A DNA stretch of 64,000 nucleotides from Mya arenaria (lineage: Eukaryota; Mollusca; Bivalvia; Myida; Myidae), in NCBI RefSeq assembly GCF_026914265.1, contig NC_069125.1, positions 66,639,479 to 66,703,478 of the forward strand, in the 5' to 3' direction. The notes under the pieces are model-generated. The model worked only from the letters and a program-made list of their open reading frames with translations, had not been told where the DNA came from and searched no databases. Every line of letters starts with the position of its first letter. Within the stretch, counting starts at the first letter, position 1. The translations under genes were made by a program, and so were the position numbers. Below are positions 31,003 to 43,570 of this stretch, piece after piece.

Positions 31003-33980
31003 ATGGCGACAGAGCAGACAGTGAACATTCAGCGACAGTCCGTTAACCAACCCTGGGGCATGAAAATTTGCGGGGGTCGGGATTTCCGCATGCAGCTTCA
31101 GGTGAAAAAGGTACGCCTCTATTTTCTTGATTTACCATACTTACTTTACTTTTAATTCGAATACTTTTGTGAACTAGTTTGATAATGTCGTGTATAGTCG
31201 TTTGCTTCCGAATAAGAAGAATGGTAATGACAAGTATTGTCAAATGTTTCGAACCTTACTTACACATTCGAATACATAATCAATTTTCCATCCATCTTTT
31301 AACTGTAACCATACATCTGACGGTATACGTTCTGTGATCATACATTCCTGTGCAGCAGATCTAGTAGGGAGTAGTCGCTGCTAATTAATCATCTATGTGC
31401 TAACAGACAACAGACAATAGTTATATAGGTATTCACATCTTGGCAAAACACTGGCAACCGTTGTCAGCTAGAACGCGTTTCGGATTTCATAGTCATGACA
31501 ATGAACCGGACACTTACATCTAGGGGCACGATAGGCAACAGGAAGAGACACTGCACAGATGGGTAGGAGCTTTGGGTACTTACTAATACTAATGCACCAG
31601 TTAATTGTTACCAAGGCCCTCAGGTCCGGGGGTATACCGGGGATAGCCGGGAAGTTGGGCCGTGTTTTAACCTTCCAGGTGGCTCCGCAGTGTCGATTGA
31701 ATGCGGTGGTTTTGTCTTTGCGCCAAAAAATGGGGAAGGGCCTAACCTATGGCCCCTGGGGTGCGGGGGCATAAGGCAGAGACTGTACCAGCAGTTCGGG
31801 GATTTAACCCGGACTTGGCTGGACCGAAAGTCAAAGTCGCCACTATTCCTCGGACCTGGGGGGGGGGGGGGGGGGCGTAGTTACAATTGACTGGTGCATA
31901 ATGTAATCAGAAACTTCTGACCGTTCAAACACTAACGGCGAGGGGTACTATGTGAATTGATAATATTGATATATGTTCAATACCCTATTCATTATCAGGA
32001 CGGGTCTTTTTCGTACAGAAAATGGTTCATTTTGAAAAAAAAGGACTTGCAATAACATAATTTGCCAGGTATGGTTTCGTTTTATTAATATAATAGATAT
32101 GATCTAATTGTGTGGATGGATAGTTGGAGAAAGAAGCCATTGTTTGTAGAAAAAAATGCATGCACGTTCTTGTTCCTATCTGAGTCTGCCATTTTACCAG
32201 CCGCCATCAGCACATAGAATCTCAGTGTAGATTATAACAGGTCCTGGTTTCAACGTACTCTTCGATCTTTTTTGGAGCATTTCTTATTTAATACGTTGTC
32301 GACAAAATGAAGACGAAATTTAACCATTGAAAACCTCAATGAAACATTGATACAGAGATAAGTTTTAAAAAGTAGCTATGAACGCCTGTTTATCAGGAAC
32401 AACTTTTCGAAACAATTAAAACAGGACTCATTTTCGCTGATGACGTCATATACGAGTACATTTAGCAACACAAAGCATTCCAACATTTATAGTTCTTCAT
32501 CGGTTTGAAGTGCTATCGCTTTTATGATTTAATTTAATTTTGATTTTGGCAAGCGAGTTTATAAATGAGTATTAATTGCGTAATACCAGAAGAAACGATG
32601 CAAAAATGCGATTTTTAAGAAAAAAAAACTGGATAATTACGTCAGCGCTGTATATACAATGTCATGATACTGTCAGAAAGCTCCACAAACACGTACCGCG
32701 CTTCTAATTATATTTAAATTTTGGTTTTACCTATTTATTAAAAAATGTAACTGTGATAATAGTTCAACTATCAAATAATCCATTTTTGGACGTAAAAATG
32801 ATCATATCAAACATGTACTTATTATATGTGTACGCAGAACTTCGATTGTATGCATTTTAGGGCTGTTATCATTGTTTCATGGATATGATAGCGGGGTTTC
32901 TTTGGTTTGCAGCCGCGTTATGTAGTTGGGTTTTGCTGTTCGTGATGCAATATGAGAAACGTTCTAATTCCAAGCCCTTCGCTGAATGTGTTTCCAGGTT
33001 GAACCGAACACGCCGGCGGCGGGGAACGTGCACAACGGGGATGCTATCATCGCTATCGGGGGGACGAGCGCCGACAAGCTGAGCCACATGCAGGCCCACC
33101 AACTCATCAAGAGCGCCGGAAATCACCTTCAACTCACAGTTTTGCCGTAAGCAAATACTTTGCTATTGACAAGTATAATATATCCTGATTATTAGTGAAT
33201 AATCTTACTGTAACACGTCTCACAACAATAATGACGGTAACGCCATCTTCTAGACGCTCTAGTATGTCGTTCAGGTAAGATGAATGAAGGTCGGATGGTT
33301 TGGTTGCAGTTGAATTTTTCACAAGTCAGTCGTTTCGGAAAGATTAATGGAAGGTCCGGGATGGTTTGGTCGTAATTTACATTTTCACAAGCAAGTTGTT
33401 TAGGATCGTAATTCACAATTTCACAAGCAAGTTGTTTAAAATGACGCATGGTTAAGTCGTCACGTTTACATTTTCATATATAAGCATTTCGATCAGGAAG
33501 GATTCGTGGAAGGATGCATGGTTGGGTTGTAGTTGACATTTTCATGTAAGCAAGTCGCTAAGGTTAAATTTATAGAAGGACATGAAATGCAAATTGTTAT
33601 GGTCAGATTGAGAAAATGGCGGTTTGTTTGACCATAGTTAACATGTTGACGTGCAAGTTGTTTAGGTCAGATTAATAAAGGACGGATGGTTTAGTTACAC
33701 CCTGGTAATTGACGTTTTCACAAGCAAATTGTTTGGGATGGATTGATGGAAAGACGGACGGACGAATAATTTCATCATCATTTTTGGGGAGTACTGACGG
33801 ATCCCTTGGTGATCATTTAACATAGATCATCGCAGCATGTCTATTTATTTTTCCGGTGACAAACAGAATATGAACTTATAACACATGCATTATATTTTCA
33901 GAGGCCATTTTGAAGAAATTAAGGGGCTTAAGCCTAAGGGCCCGGTGAAATTTTCCCCATGGAGGAACAAGCAGCAATAA
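31003..33980 (+). CDS. Short PDZ-domain protein, PDLIM/ZASP-like (3 exons, 111 aa)
   Basis: Exons 31003-31110, 32998-33146 and 33902-33980; phases 0 and 2 join exactly and the stop TAA is at 33978. The protein is essentially one PDZ domain. Residues 1-36 include the carboxylate-binding loop PWGMKI, followed by GGRDFRMQLQVKKVEPNTPA. Further on come NVHNGDAIIAIGG, HMQAHQLIKSAGNHLQLTVL and the tail GPVKFSPWRNKQQ. The PWG(F/M) loop, GD(A/V)I..I and AxxxIK pattern are those of PDLIM/Enigma/ZASP proteins that bind alpha-actinin at Z-discs and stress fibres. No LIM domain follows, so this is a PDZ-only protein or isoform. Further LIM exons downstream were looked for to 36 kb and not seen. ATG context is acaATGG. 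Confidence 0.85.
31586..31905. mobile_element. Element with inverted ends and a G18 tract in PDZ-gene intron 1
   Basis: Left 'aatgcaccagttaattgtta' is mirrored by right 'gttacaattgactggtgcat'. The GC-rich interior ends in an 18-base G run (31858-31875). Probably a MITE. Internal open frames are not credible genes. Confidence 0.6.
33245..33790. repeat. Degenerate tandem repeat in PDZ-gene intron 2
   Basis: About seven diverged units of 60-75 bp share 'acattttcacaagcaagttg', 'tttagg', 'gattaatgga' and 'ggatggttt'. Non-coding. Confidence 0.7.
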
Positions 33981-34856
33981 ACCAGACAAATGCTCATGAT
34001 ACTGAGCCAAACTTCCAGTCATTATACTAAGTTGAAACTTACACACATGGTGTCACGGTTTGCATCCACATAGAACATTCCAGATGTGGAGGTGCATCTT
34101 CATCAGTGACAGTTGAGGATCATTGAATCACTTTGTACGGGCACATATTGTTTTCACACACTCAACGATTGACTGTTGTATTATACCTGTGTTGCTTTGG
34201 TGCTTAATCAATTTTGTAATTAGTATTTAAAAATATGAAAATATGTTTTATATATATATTCCTTGCTCATTGCGTGTTGATTTTATATGTATATCTATAA
34301 AGTGATGTTCGTGAGAATAATAGTTTATCTTTAAGCAGATTATATCCTTGTCATAATCCGTCCGACCGATATCATAAATAATAGTTATTATAGATTCAGT
34401 GTATTTTGAATGTTGTAAATGTATTTTGAATGTGGAATATATTTGTTATGATACTCATACAGTGATATCAGCTCTGTGCCATCGTGTGCTACATGCTTCG
34501 ACTGGCAATTTGTCTTTTGAAATATTGTTCCTGTGCTAAATAACCCACAAAGTCAGTTAGTATTAATTAGCTAAAATGCGTTTAAATTAATAAAACAACA
34601 TTCGGGTCTTTTATGGACCCATGATAACAGCCTAGCCAAATATCTGGCAATTATCTGACTTTTCTTATCAATTATAACTACGGGATAAAATACATATATT
34701 GTACAACAGTTATTTTAATTGCTGTGTCATAGGTGTTAATCTAAAATCGCCCGTGCTGCTACCATACCCCAACTTCGGCCTGTGATATGTGCCGAAACGT
34801 AAGTTTCATCCATGGTTTGCTGTGGGCTTTGAATTGTACATTACGTAGCATTTTCA

Positions 34857-34944
34857 AATAAAATATATACTAGTTTATATAATAAGTAAATACAATTAAG
34901 GGTTGTTTAAGTGTGCACAATATGTTTTTAAAAAGAGCAATAAA
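34857..34944 (+). terminator. Candidate polyadenylation signals of the PDZ gene
   Basis: AATAAA occurs at 34857-34862 and 34939-34944, giving a 3' untranslated region of about 0.9-1.0 kb after the stop at 33980. Earlier sites cannot be excluded. Confidence 0.4.
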
Positions 34945-35037
34945 ACAAGAAGTACTGCAACATTGTTTTATTCATGTTGATATTATAAAAATTTCTAGTT
35001 TCTGAACAGTTTATGTATACATTAAAACAATAAATAA

Positions 35038-36145
35038 ACAAGAGGCCCATGAGGGCCTATGCTCTACTGGCATGGCTCTTGTGGTCATTTTCAATCCAGA
35101 GCATGTATGTATGGGTTAAAGGGAACAAACATATAGTTCACTTTTGTGTTTGGGTTGGATAAAAACAATGTACGTTCAACATCTGAGGACAGAAAGTGTT
35201 GTAAGCAGCTTTGTTGCATGAACTATTTTATCATGTGCCAAGTAAAGGTCATCTGAGGAAAAAAATATTTGCTTTCAAAACTGTACTCATGGTCAAAATT
35301 CATTTTTGTAGCTTTAAAAGTAAAAAGGTTGGTCAAAAGGTCAAAGTCAAGGACATCCGAGGACACCATTGATGCTCGTTTGCAAAGCTGTACACATGGT
35401 CAAAATTTCATTGCTGTTGCTTTAAAAACAAAAATGTAGGTCAAAAGGGTCGGGGCCAGCTTTTGCCCAAGGGGCATAATTTCAACTGTTTTGGTAGACG
35501 CTCATCACATGATACCCCACAACAAATATCAAAGGTATGAGCCTTGTGGTTTGAAACAAGGAGATTTTGAAAATATTTCTTAATAAGTCTCTTTGAAACT
35601 TTTGACCCCCGGGGCAGTGCCAGTTTTGACCCCAGGGGTATAATTTGAACAACCATGTTAGCGGACCACTAAATTAAGCCTTATTAAAAATAGCAAGGGT
35701 CTGCATAGCTGTTTCAGACAAAAAGATTTTCAAACATATCCCAATTTAAGTATACCAAACCTGTGAATCCGGGGCGTGGCCAGTTATGACCACAGAGGCA
35801 TAATTTGAACAAACATTCACAAGCAATTGGGACTTTACATGTAAACTTGGCTAAAAATAGACTTCGCTCATGTAGACTTGGCTAAAAATAGATTTAGCTT
35901 AAATAGCATTTTTATATACTTTCAAGGCCATTATCTAGGCATGCATGGGCGTATCTGGCTGGTTTTTAAAAGGAACCGAGCTCTAATGGATATCTAAATA
36001 ATGTACAAGTTTCATCGAGATACAATCAAAACTGAAGACTGTATCGTGTTCACAAGCAATTGTTGACAGACGCACGGACGCACATACTACGTACACATTA
36101 CCATCGCATAAGTTCTTCAGGCCTTTGGCTAGTAGAGCTAAAAAC
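35038..36145. repeat. Dispersed repeat 'acaagaggccc...', copy 1
   Basis: Head 'acaagaggcccatgagggcc', then 'tatgctctactggcatggct'; tail 'cgtacacattaccatcgca' and 'ggcctttggct'. A second copy with the same order of landmarks is at 41492-43064. No credible open frame. It lies between the 3' ends of the convergent PDZ gene and the RS-tailed gene. Confidence 0.88.
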
Positions 36146-36287
36146 TAGATTTAAGACACTCGAGTATGATATGTATATATATTTATGCTATAGCACTTAT
36201 TCGTTATTAAATACCGACTTAAATTAATATTTATAATATTTGCCCATATTTAGTAGTATCTAAATCGTCAGCTTCACCAGTGTTGCG

Positions 36288-38587
36288 CTATAATCTGTAG
36301 TTTTCTTTGCAGTATTTTCTTTGTTTGTAGTTTTTGCTTCCTCTACTATCTGACCGGAAATCCTCATTCCAGCGATGGTTTTTGTGTTTCCCTTGAGTGT
36401 ATCCATAATCTCTGTTTCTGCTGAGGTATTTTCTGTCAGTTGAGCATGATCGCCATGTATAGTAACCACGTGACCTTGACCAACTGCGTCGGGACCGCGA
36501 CCGCCGTCTTCGTCCCGTTTCCGACGGTGATCTGCAGGCTGGTGACCGCGACCGGCCCCTATAAGTTGATGGTTGTGAAGAAAACATCCACCGATACTTT
36601 ACATCGACATTATGAGTCCGTCTGAAGGCATCTGATCCAGGACTTCGACGCCTTTGACGTCCCTGGGATCGTTTTCTCAGAATGTCTGCTGTCTGTCTGG
36701 TCACATTGCTTCGTCTATGACCTTGATCCGAATGATGCGCGTCCTCACTATAATGGGACGTTCTTTCTGAACTGACGGTGCTTGACGATATTGACTCGCT
36801 CGCTCTGTCGAAATCACAAAGCACTTGCCTGTTTGCATACCGGTCCACCCGGTCTGAACAACCGTTGGCTGTGCGAGGTGAGAGACTGTCATAGACAAAT
36901 GTCGTCCTCTGTACTTCCCCCAGTAGGCTCCCCGCCTTGTCGGCGATGACACAGACCTCTTGGCTCTGATATGAACATGTTTCGAGACAGCTGGATTGGA
37001 CATCAATTGTGTTTGCCATTTTAGATGCAGCCTCACTGCTATAGCCAACAGCGTCTCTTAGATTGCGGAAACGTGTTGGCAACTCGGAGGATTCAGGTAT
37101 TTCCTCTTGAATGCAGTTGTAGTTGTAATCCGGACAGAGCTTCACAGGCCCTTGTCTGTTGTAAGTCTCAACCGGACAGTCCCTGTAGTCGTACACTACT
37201 CCCGTCGTAGACGTCGACTGGTACACCACAGGGGCAGGCGGGGATAGCTTTTCGGCGTCATTCTCTCCACTTGATTCATTCAGTATATCCTGACACTGGT
37301 GAAATGGTGACTCATTGTTATCGCCGGGCGATGCATAACCAAAAGGCGACTCTTCGTCCATTTTAGTAAGAGGAGACACTGTTTGGTGCCGGTAATTTAG
37401 CTGATCGTTGGCATAATGCGACAATGTATGAGGTGATCCCTTTATGGCTTCTTTATGCGCCGGCGACAGTTGACGGTTTAACAGCTGTTGGATGGATGGA
37501 GATGCCACAGAACCCGGCGTTTGATAGCCCCAATCGAGACACGCGCTAGCGGGAGTCGTCTCTATGGGTGTGTTCGGGCCACGGTCATGCGATGAGGACG
37601 GACGACCGGAACACAAACCAGTATTGGCTAAAGGAAAAGTGTTTAATGTATCATGTATAGATGCACTCAGTGACATGCCTCGGCCATGAGTCGAACCATT
37701 ATTCCTAACTGACTGTGCACTGAACACAGCTTGTATCAACATATTTTGAAGATCAGAAACATCGCGAGATGCCGAAGGAGAAGCCTGACCATGCAGACCA
37801 AAAACATTTCGTGAAGCTTCTGTAAGAGTGTCACTTGCGATACCTGTTGACAAACTGTGCTCGACAGAATGCTCTGTTGGTTGAGCCGGAAAAAGGAAAC
37901 TGTAACGGTCGATAAGGTCTGAAATATCCACATCTTTGATACCTTTAAGCCTTTCTTCCAGTTTTTCTAACAAACAAGTATCACTGGATGAAGAAGTGTC
38001 AAAATAGCTATCACAGGATGATGGCTTTGTCGTTGACCAATCGTCTTCCTTAATTGTTGGACTTTTCCAGAGTTCCTTTGCTAAGGCAGATGTTATTTCT
38101 ATGTTATTGTTACAATCAAAGGACTTCATGAAACTTTTGATCGAACTTTGGTATAACGGAAAATTGTGGACATCGTACTTTTCCCTCAAATATGGGCAAA
38201 GAAAATCAATGTGGTGTGTCTGTATAGCATATTTTCCATCAGCCAAATTGGTGCACTTTTCATTTCCGCCGTCTTTTAATGGTAAATTTTGATCGAGTTC
38301 ATCGGCATTTTTTATTTGAGTTCCAAAATTTCCTTTCATACCAAATAACGCATGCACGGGACAGTCTAATTCAGTGCATCCGTGGATGGCAGCCCATGAG
38401 GCCTGTGATTCCATGAGGACCTGCTCCGAATTTCGTGCGGCTGGTGAGGGTGTACGGGCTTCGATAGCGGTTCGCATCCCGGGAAATAAGATATGGTAGG
38501 TAGATAGAGTATGGTGATACACGGGGAAGTCCTCGATTCACATCTGGGACATGTCCGGGGAAAGTAAATCCACCGGTTGTATTTCTC
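36288..38587 (-). CDS. Unrecognised Ser-rich protein with Arg/Ser tail (729 aa, one exon)
   Basis: One uninterrupted frame. The first in-frame ATG is at 38477-38475 (MRTAIEARTPSPAARN...) and the stop is at 36288-36290. An in-frame TGA lies upstream at 38540-38538. A plausible acceptor (atttttag) sits just before 38587, so 38478-38587 would be 5' untranslated, spliced from an upstream exon. The N-terminus has a CPVHALFGMKGNFG segment and a Cys/His-containing stretch. The middle is Ser/Thr/Pro-rich and looks disordered. About residues 599-729 are basic with RS dipeptides (TGRRRRSRSRRSWSRSRG), as in nuclear-speckle or RNA-processing factors. No domain was recognised, so the function is unknown. 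The lack of introns contrasts with its neighbours. Length and even codon use argue for a real gene. Confidence 0.75.
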
Positions 38588-39524
38588 CTAAAAATACCAA
38601 GGAATATCTAAGAATATATGTATACAAACAAATGACAAGTTAATTTAATAAAAAAAATGTAGTTATTTAGTAGAATATAATAGTTATCAATACAAAAACA
38701 TTTCTCGCTGCTGGATACAATCTATCTTGAATAATACGATCCTGCGGTTGACAATGACAAAAAGCTTAAGCCGGTCTTACTCCACTATTGTCTGTACATA
38801 GTAAGTCTGCACCACTATTGAGGGTTGTTCAGGTTTCCATACCTATAATATTGCTAAATTAGATGTTCAGTTATCAGTACCAACAAAACGGTTAGCTGAA
38901 GTTAATAAGCGACCAAACAAAGTAAGCAATGTTTGTTTATGTCGCCATTTTGAAAGAGATGACGTCATCGTTGACGTAACGGTCAAGTACCATATTTACA
39001 CATGTACTTTTCCAATATCATAAGAATCATTTTCAGTATAGGGTTCCTTTTACCTTCGAATTTAGCTCTGACTATTTGCTATTTATAAGTATGAATCGAG
39101 AGAAGAATGTCTGATAATATTGCAAGAGAATTTAAAACTTCTATTGTAACCTTTGAGTTTGTCAAGTAATTCTTTATTTAATTAATAGCAGATATCGTTA
39201 TCTTTGTGTATGTTCACATTTTACAAAAAACAACTACACAATAGGATAAAAATATGAACATCCAAGTACATTAAAATTTGAAATATTGATGAATCATAAC
39301 AATAGAGAACCCGTTTTGAAACGCGCCATATTTTGCGAGAAGATAACACAATTGTTTAAGGGATTTCAAGCTTGTTATGACAACTGTTTTTTAACTGATT
39401 TATCTTTCATTGCATTCTCTCCACTATCTGTGCACTTTAAAATACGTTGTTATCATATCATAGGGTAATACCATTCACTGACAACAAAGAGATGTAGTCG
39501 GTGAGTGGAGTTAAATATATTTCC
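38588..39524. other. Upstream flank of the RS-tailed gene
   Basis: AT-rich, no coding exon recognised. It probably contains the promoter and a non-coding first exon of the minus-strand gene. Nothing supportable on the plus strand. Confidence 0.45.
38960..38967. promoter_or_regulatory. Palindromic CRE (TGACGTCA)
   Basis: Perfect 8-bp CRE with a second TGACGTAA-like site at 38972, about 0.45 kb upstream of the RS-tailed gene's start. Consistent with its promoter region, not proven. A further TGACGTCA at 32441-32448 lies in PDZ-gene intron 1. Confidence 0.35.
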
Positions 39525-40282
39525 ACGGAATGCAGTTAGGGCCATCGCCTGTGAATGTGTTGATCTGAGACGCGATACTCGAAAGTACGATAATGAAAAC
39601 GCGAACTCATGAAACTACGATGGTAAAAACGCGACAGTTCGATGATGAAAACGCGACATTACGAAAACGAAAACGCAATATTATGAGAAAGTACGATGAT
39701 GTTAGTATGATAAACTATCGTGTTTTCTACGGAATGCCGTTAGGGCCATCGTCTATGAATGTGTTGATCTGAAACGCAATACTCGATAGTACGATAATGA
39801 AAACGCGAAATCACGAAACTACGATGGTGAAAACGCGACAGTACGATGATGAAAATACGACAGTACGAAAACGCGATAATACGACAGTACGATGATGATA
39901 ATGAAATAAAATATCATCGTGTTTTCACCGTCGTACTTTCCCGTTTCCACCATCGTGATATCATGATTTCGCGTTTTCATCATCGTACTGTCGCGTTTTC
40001 ATCATCGTACTATAACGTTTTCATCATCGTACTGTCGTGTTATTATCATCGCACTATCGCGTTTTCATCATCGTACTATCGCGTTTTGTAAACGATGGTA
40101 AAAACGCGAAAGTACGATGGTGAAAACACGATAGTTCATCGTACTGTCGTATCATCGCGTTTTCGTTATCGTACTGTCGCGTTTTCACCATCGTAGTTGC
40201 GAGATTTCGCGTTTTCATCGTACTATCGAGTATCGCGTTTTAGATCAACACACTCATAGGCGATGGCCCTAACGGCATTCCG
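39525..40282. mobile_element. Foldback element built from CGATGATGAAAACGCG-type units
   Basis: Left arm 'cggaatgcagttagggccat' (continuing cgcctgtgaatgtgttgatc) is mirrored at the right by 'gatcaacacactcataggcg' (continuing atggccctaacggcattccg). Between them are dozens of units such as 'acgatgatgaaaacgcgaca' on the left and their complements 'gcgttttcatcatcgtact' on the right. A third direct copy of the arm starts near 39727. The whole can fold into a very long hairpin. Non-coding. Confidence 0.9.
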
Positions 40283-41344
40283 TACATTTCGACAAGATTA
40301 CACCTATTAAAAATACGTTTATTAAACGCCAAAATTACATTAACTCCAACCTTCCAATACATCTTAATAACAGAATTAAAGTCTTTCCGTGCTCTGCAAT
40401 TTAAATAAAATCAACTTGTTTGAAGAGCTCTTCAAACAATTCAGTTTACTTACTTGAGCATTAATTGAATAATTAATTAAGCTGTTCAAAGCTGTCTTTA
40501 ATTTATTTTTTAGGGTTATTGATTCTCTCAAAAATTGAATTAAAGACCACATTAACGAGATGAGAGCTATCTTTTAATGAATAACGGATAAGAACGAATT
40601 TGTTAGAATTGAAATATTCAAATAATTTGTTATCCTCATTGTATGAATAAGAGCTGTTCTTTTTCTTATGCTATTGTTGGAAATGCTAAACAGTAAGCTC
40701 TCGTATTATAAAGAAGAAAGGGAAGCACACATTGATAGAGATTTCATAGACTTTGTACTGACATGCAATGGTTAAAATAAATAAGATTGAATTATAATTG
40801 ATAACTTTGGAAAATATACAAGTTTGTGTTCTGCAAATTCATTCAATATACATAACATTGTTTTGACAATCTTCACGAGGTTTTGGAGTTATATATAAGT
40901 AGTTGCAAACAAAATAACGTCATTTCACGTATGACCCTAGTCTGGCCTTGACCTTGACGGTGCATGTATATGGTAGGATCACATATTCTTGGTGTGGTGA
41001 ACATTAGTCATTTGCGCTCAGTTACTTTGAAATCCTTCAAGGGTTTGATGGTTTATGTGGAGGACACAAAATGGCTATTAGGACATTTGGCCAAAATGTG
41101 TTACACTGACCCTGCTAATCTGTCGAAAACATAATTATGATGTATGCAGTGCACACACAATGTGGCCAAAATTACAAAGCAACAATATTCTTCAATGAAA
41201 TTATGTTTTCCCTACAGGAGATCAGTTTCGTTTATACTCTTGACACATGATTGTAAAAGAAGCAAATCACTTATAGAATCACTCTATCACTCATTTCCTT
41301 GATAGAAACCAGTACTGGTGTTCATTTTGAAGGGCCATGAAAAT
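40283..41344. other. Intergenic, nothing recognised
   Basis: AT-rich flank between the foldback element and the SINE-like head. No supportable feature. Confidence 0.5.
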
Positions 41345-41422
41345 GTACCCCTAGTAGGGATCGAGCCCTCAAGCTCTTTGAGAGTTCCAGACACCTATAT
41401 CACTAGACCATTCCCACCATCA
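41345..41422 (-). mobile_element. tRNA-derived SINE head
   Basis: The minus strand carries an A-box-like TGGTCTAGTGATATAGG and a B-box-like GGCTCGATCCC at tRNA-like spacing. The paired ends are too poor for a functional tRNA (the acceptor stem does not close), so a SINE promoter head is more likely than a tRNA gene. Confidence 0.55.
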
Positions 41423-41491
41423 CTTTCAGGAGATTGATGAGTCGCTAATATTGTCTTATTCAAAAGCCAATGCGTGCTGAACCAATTGAAA

Positions 41492-43064
41492 CAAGAGGCC
41501 CAAGAGGGCCTATGCTCTACTGGCATGGCTCTTATGGTCATTTTCAATCCAGAGCATGTACGTATGAGTAATAGGAAGCAAATGTTTTGTGTTTGGGTTA
41601 GCTGAAAACGCTGCACGTTCAACATCTGAGGACAGAAAGTGTTGTAAGCAGATTAGTTGCATGAACTATTTAAATATGTGCCAAGTAAAGGTAATCTGAG
41701 GCTAAAAAAATATTTGCTTTCAAAACTGTACTCATGGTCAAAATTTCATTACTGTAGCTTTAAAAATAAAATAAGTTGGTCAAAAGATCAAAGTTAAGGA
41801 CATCCTAGGACAACATTGATGCTCGTTTGCAAAACTGTACACATGGTAAAAAATTCATTGCTATAGCTTTCAAAATTGAAAAGTAAGTCAAAAGGGGTGG
41901 GGCCAGCTTTTGCCCAAGGGGCATAATTTCAAATGTTTTGCTCATATGGTGCTCCACAACAAATATAAAAGGTATCAGTCTTGTGGTTTAAAACAAGAAG
42001 ATTTTGAAAATATTTTTTAAATAAGTCTCAAGGAAACTTGTGACCCCTGGGGCAGTGCCAGTTTTGACCCAAGGGGCATAATTTGAACAAACATTTGACA
42101 AGCAAATATAGACTTCGCTCATGTAGACTTGGCTAAAAATAGACTTAGCTAAAAATAGCATTTTTATATACTTTCAAGACCTATAATCTAGGCATGCATG
42201 GGCAGATCTGGCTGGGCAGATCACCGAGCTTCAATGGATATCTAAATACTGCACAAGTTTCATCGAGATACAATCAAAACTGAAGACTGTATCGTGTTCA
42301 CAAGCAATTGTTTACAGAATAGTATTTTTCTATACTTTCAAGACCCATAATCTAGGCATGCATGGGCAGATCTGGCTGGGCAGATCACCGAGCTTCAATG
42401 GATATCTAAATACTGTACAAGTTTCATCGAGATACAATCAAAACTGAAGACTGCATCGTGTTCACAAGCAATTGTTTACACAATAGCATTTTTTTTATAC
42501 TTTCAGGGCCCATAATCCAGGCATGCATGGGCGTATCTGGCTGGTCTTCGAAAGGAACCGAGCTCTAATGGATATCTAAATACTGTACAAGTTTCATCGA
42601 GATACAATCAAAACTGAAGACTGCATCGTGTTCACAAGCAATTGTTTACAGAAGCACTGATTTTTTATACTTTTATGATAATCTAGGCATGCATGGGCAG
42701 ATCTGGCTGGTTTTAGAAAGGAACCGAGCTCTAATGGATATCTAAATACTGTACAAGTTTCATCGAGATACAATCAAAACTGACGACTGGATCATGTTCA
42801 CAAGCTATTGTTTACAGATCCACTGATTTTTTATACTTTCAAGGCCCATAATCTAGGCATGCATGGGCAGATCTGGCTGGTTTTCAAAAGGAACTGAGCT
42901 CTAATGGATACCTAAATACTGTACAAGTTTCATCGAGATACAATCAAAACTGAAGACTGAATCATGTTCACAAGCAATTGTTTATCTAGTACAGACACAC
43001 GGATGCACATGCTACGTACACATTACCATCGCACAAGCTCTTCTGGCCTTTGGCTAAAAATTGG
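41492..43064. repeat. Dispersed repeat 'acaagaggccc...', copy 2, with internal tandem expansion
   Basis: Same head and tail as 35038-36145. Inside, 42155-42985 has five tandem units of about 175 bp ('aggcatgcatgggcagatct', 'ctaatggatatctaaatact', 'gtttcatcgagatacaatca', 'gtgttcacaagcaattgttt') where copy 1 has one. Non-coding. Confidence 0.9.
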
Positions 43065-43448
43065 CTGTCTTGCCAAGTTGGGTTACATCACTCCATTCCT
43101 TGACAGTCTCCAATAATGGTATTAACAAACTACGATGATGAGATTGCTGTAATTGACAACTGTGCTTTGACAATAACTTCTTGTCTGTTGAAAAATACAC
43201 TAGTTTAAAAAAGAAGCATTATTAAGTCAATGTTTCATGTTTTTATTACAATTAATTTGACTTGAGTACCCTGTGTAAAATGAAATTAAAATATTTTAGT
43301 AACACTAAACATTTTGGATATGGCATGGGAGTTAGTTCTTAAAACAAAACAGAAAATGATGTCTCAATGGTGAAGGTAAAGTTTGCATAGAACATTAGAT
43401 ATAGTTTGCTATGGCACCAGTAGGCTTCATAAGTTGATGTGCAAAACC

Positions 43449-43570
43449 ATTTAATCCAAAAATAAAGAATTTATTTAATCCAAATTAATGAATATTTAAT
43501 ACAAAAATAATGAAAACATTTAATCCAAATTAATGAATATTTAATACAAAAATAATGAATACATTAAAAT
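43449..43570. repeat. Tandem repeat, about 41 bp, three copies
   Basis: Units share 'atttaatccaaattaatgaa' and 'tatttaatacaaaaataatg'. Confidence 0.8.

Noticed and set aside
31559..31890. Two overlapping plus-strand frames rich in Gly/Arg
   Set aside because: They fall inside an inverted-repeat element ending in a G18 tract; composition reflects GC-rich repeat DNA.
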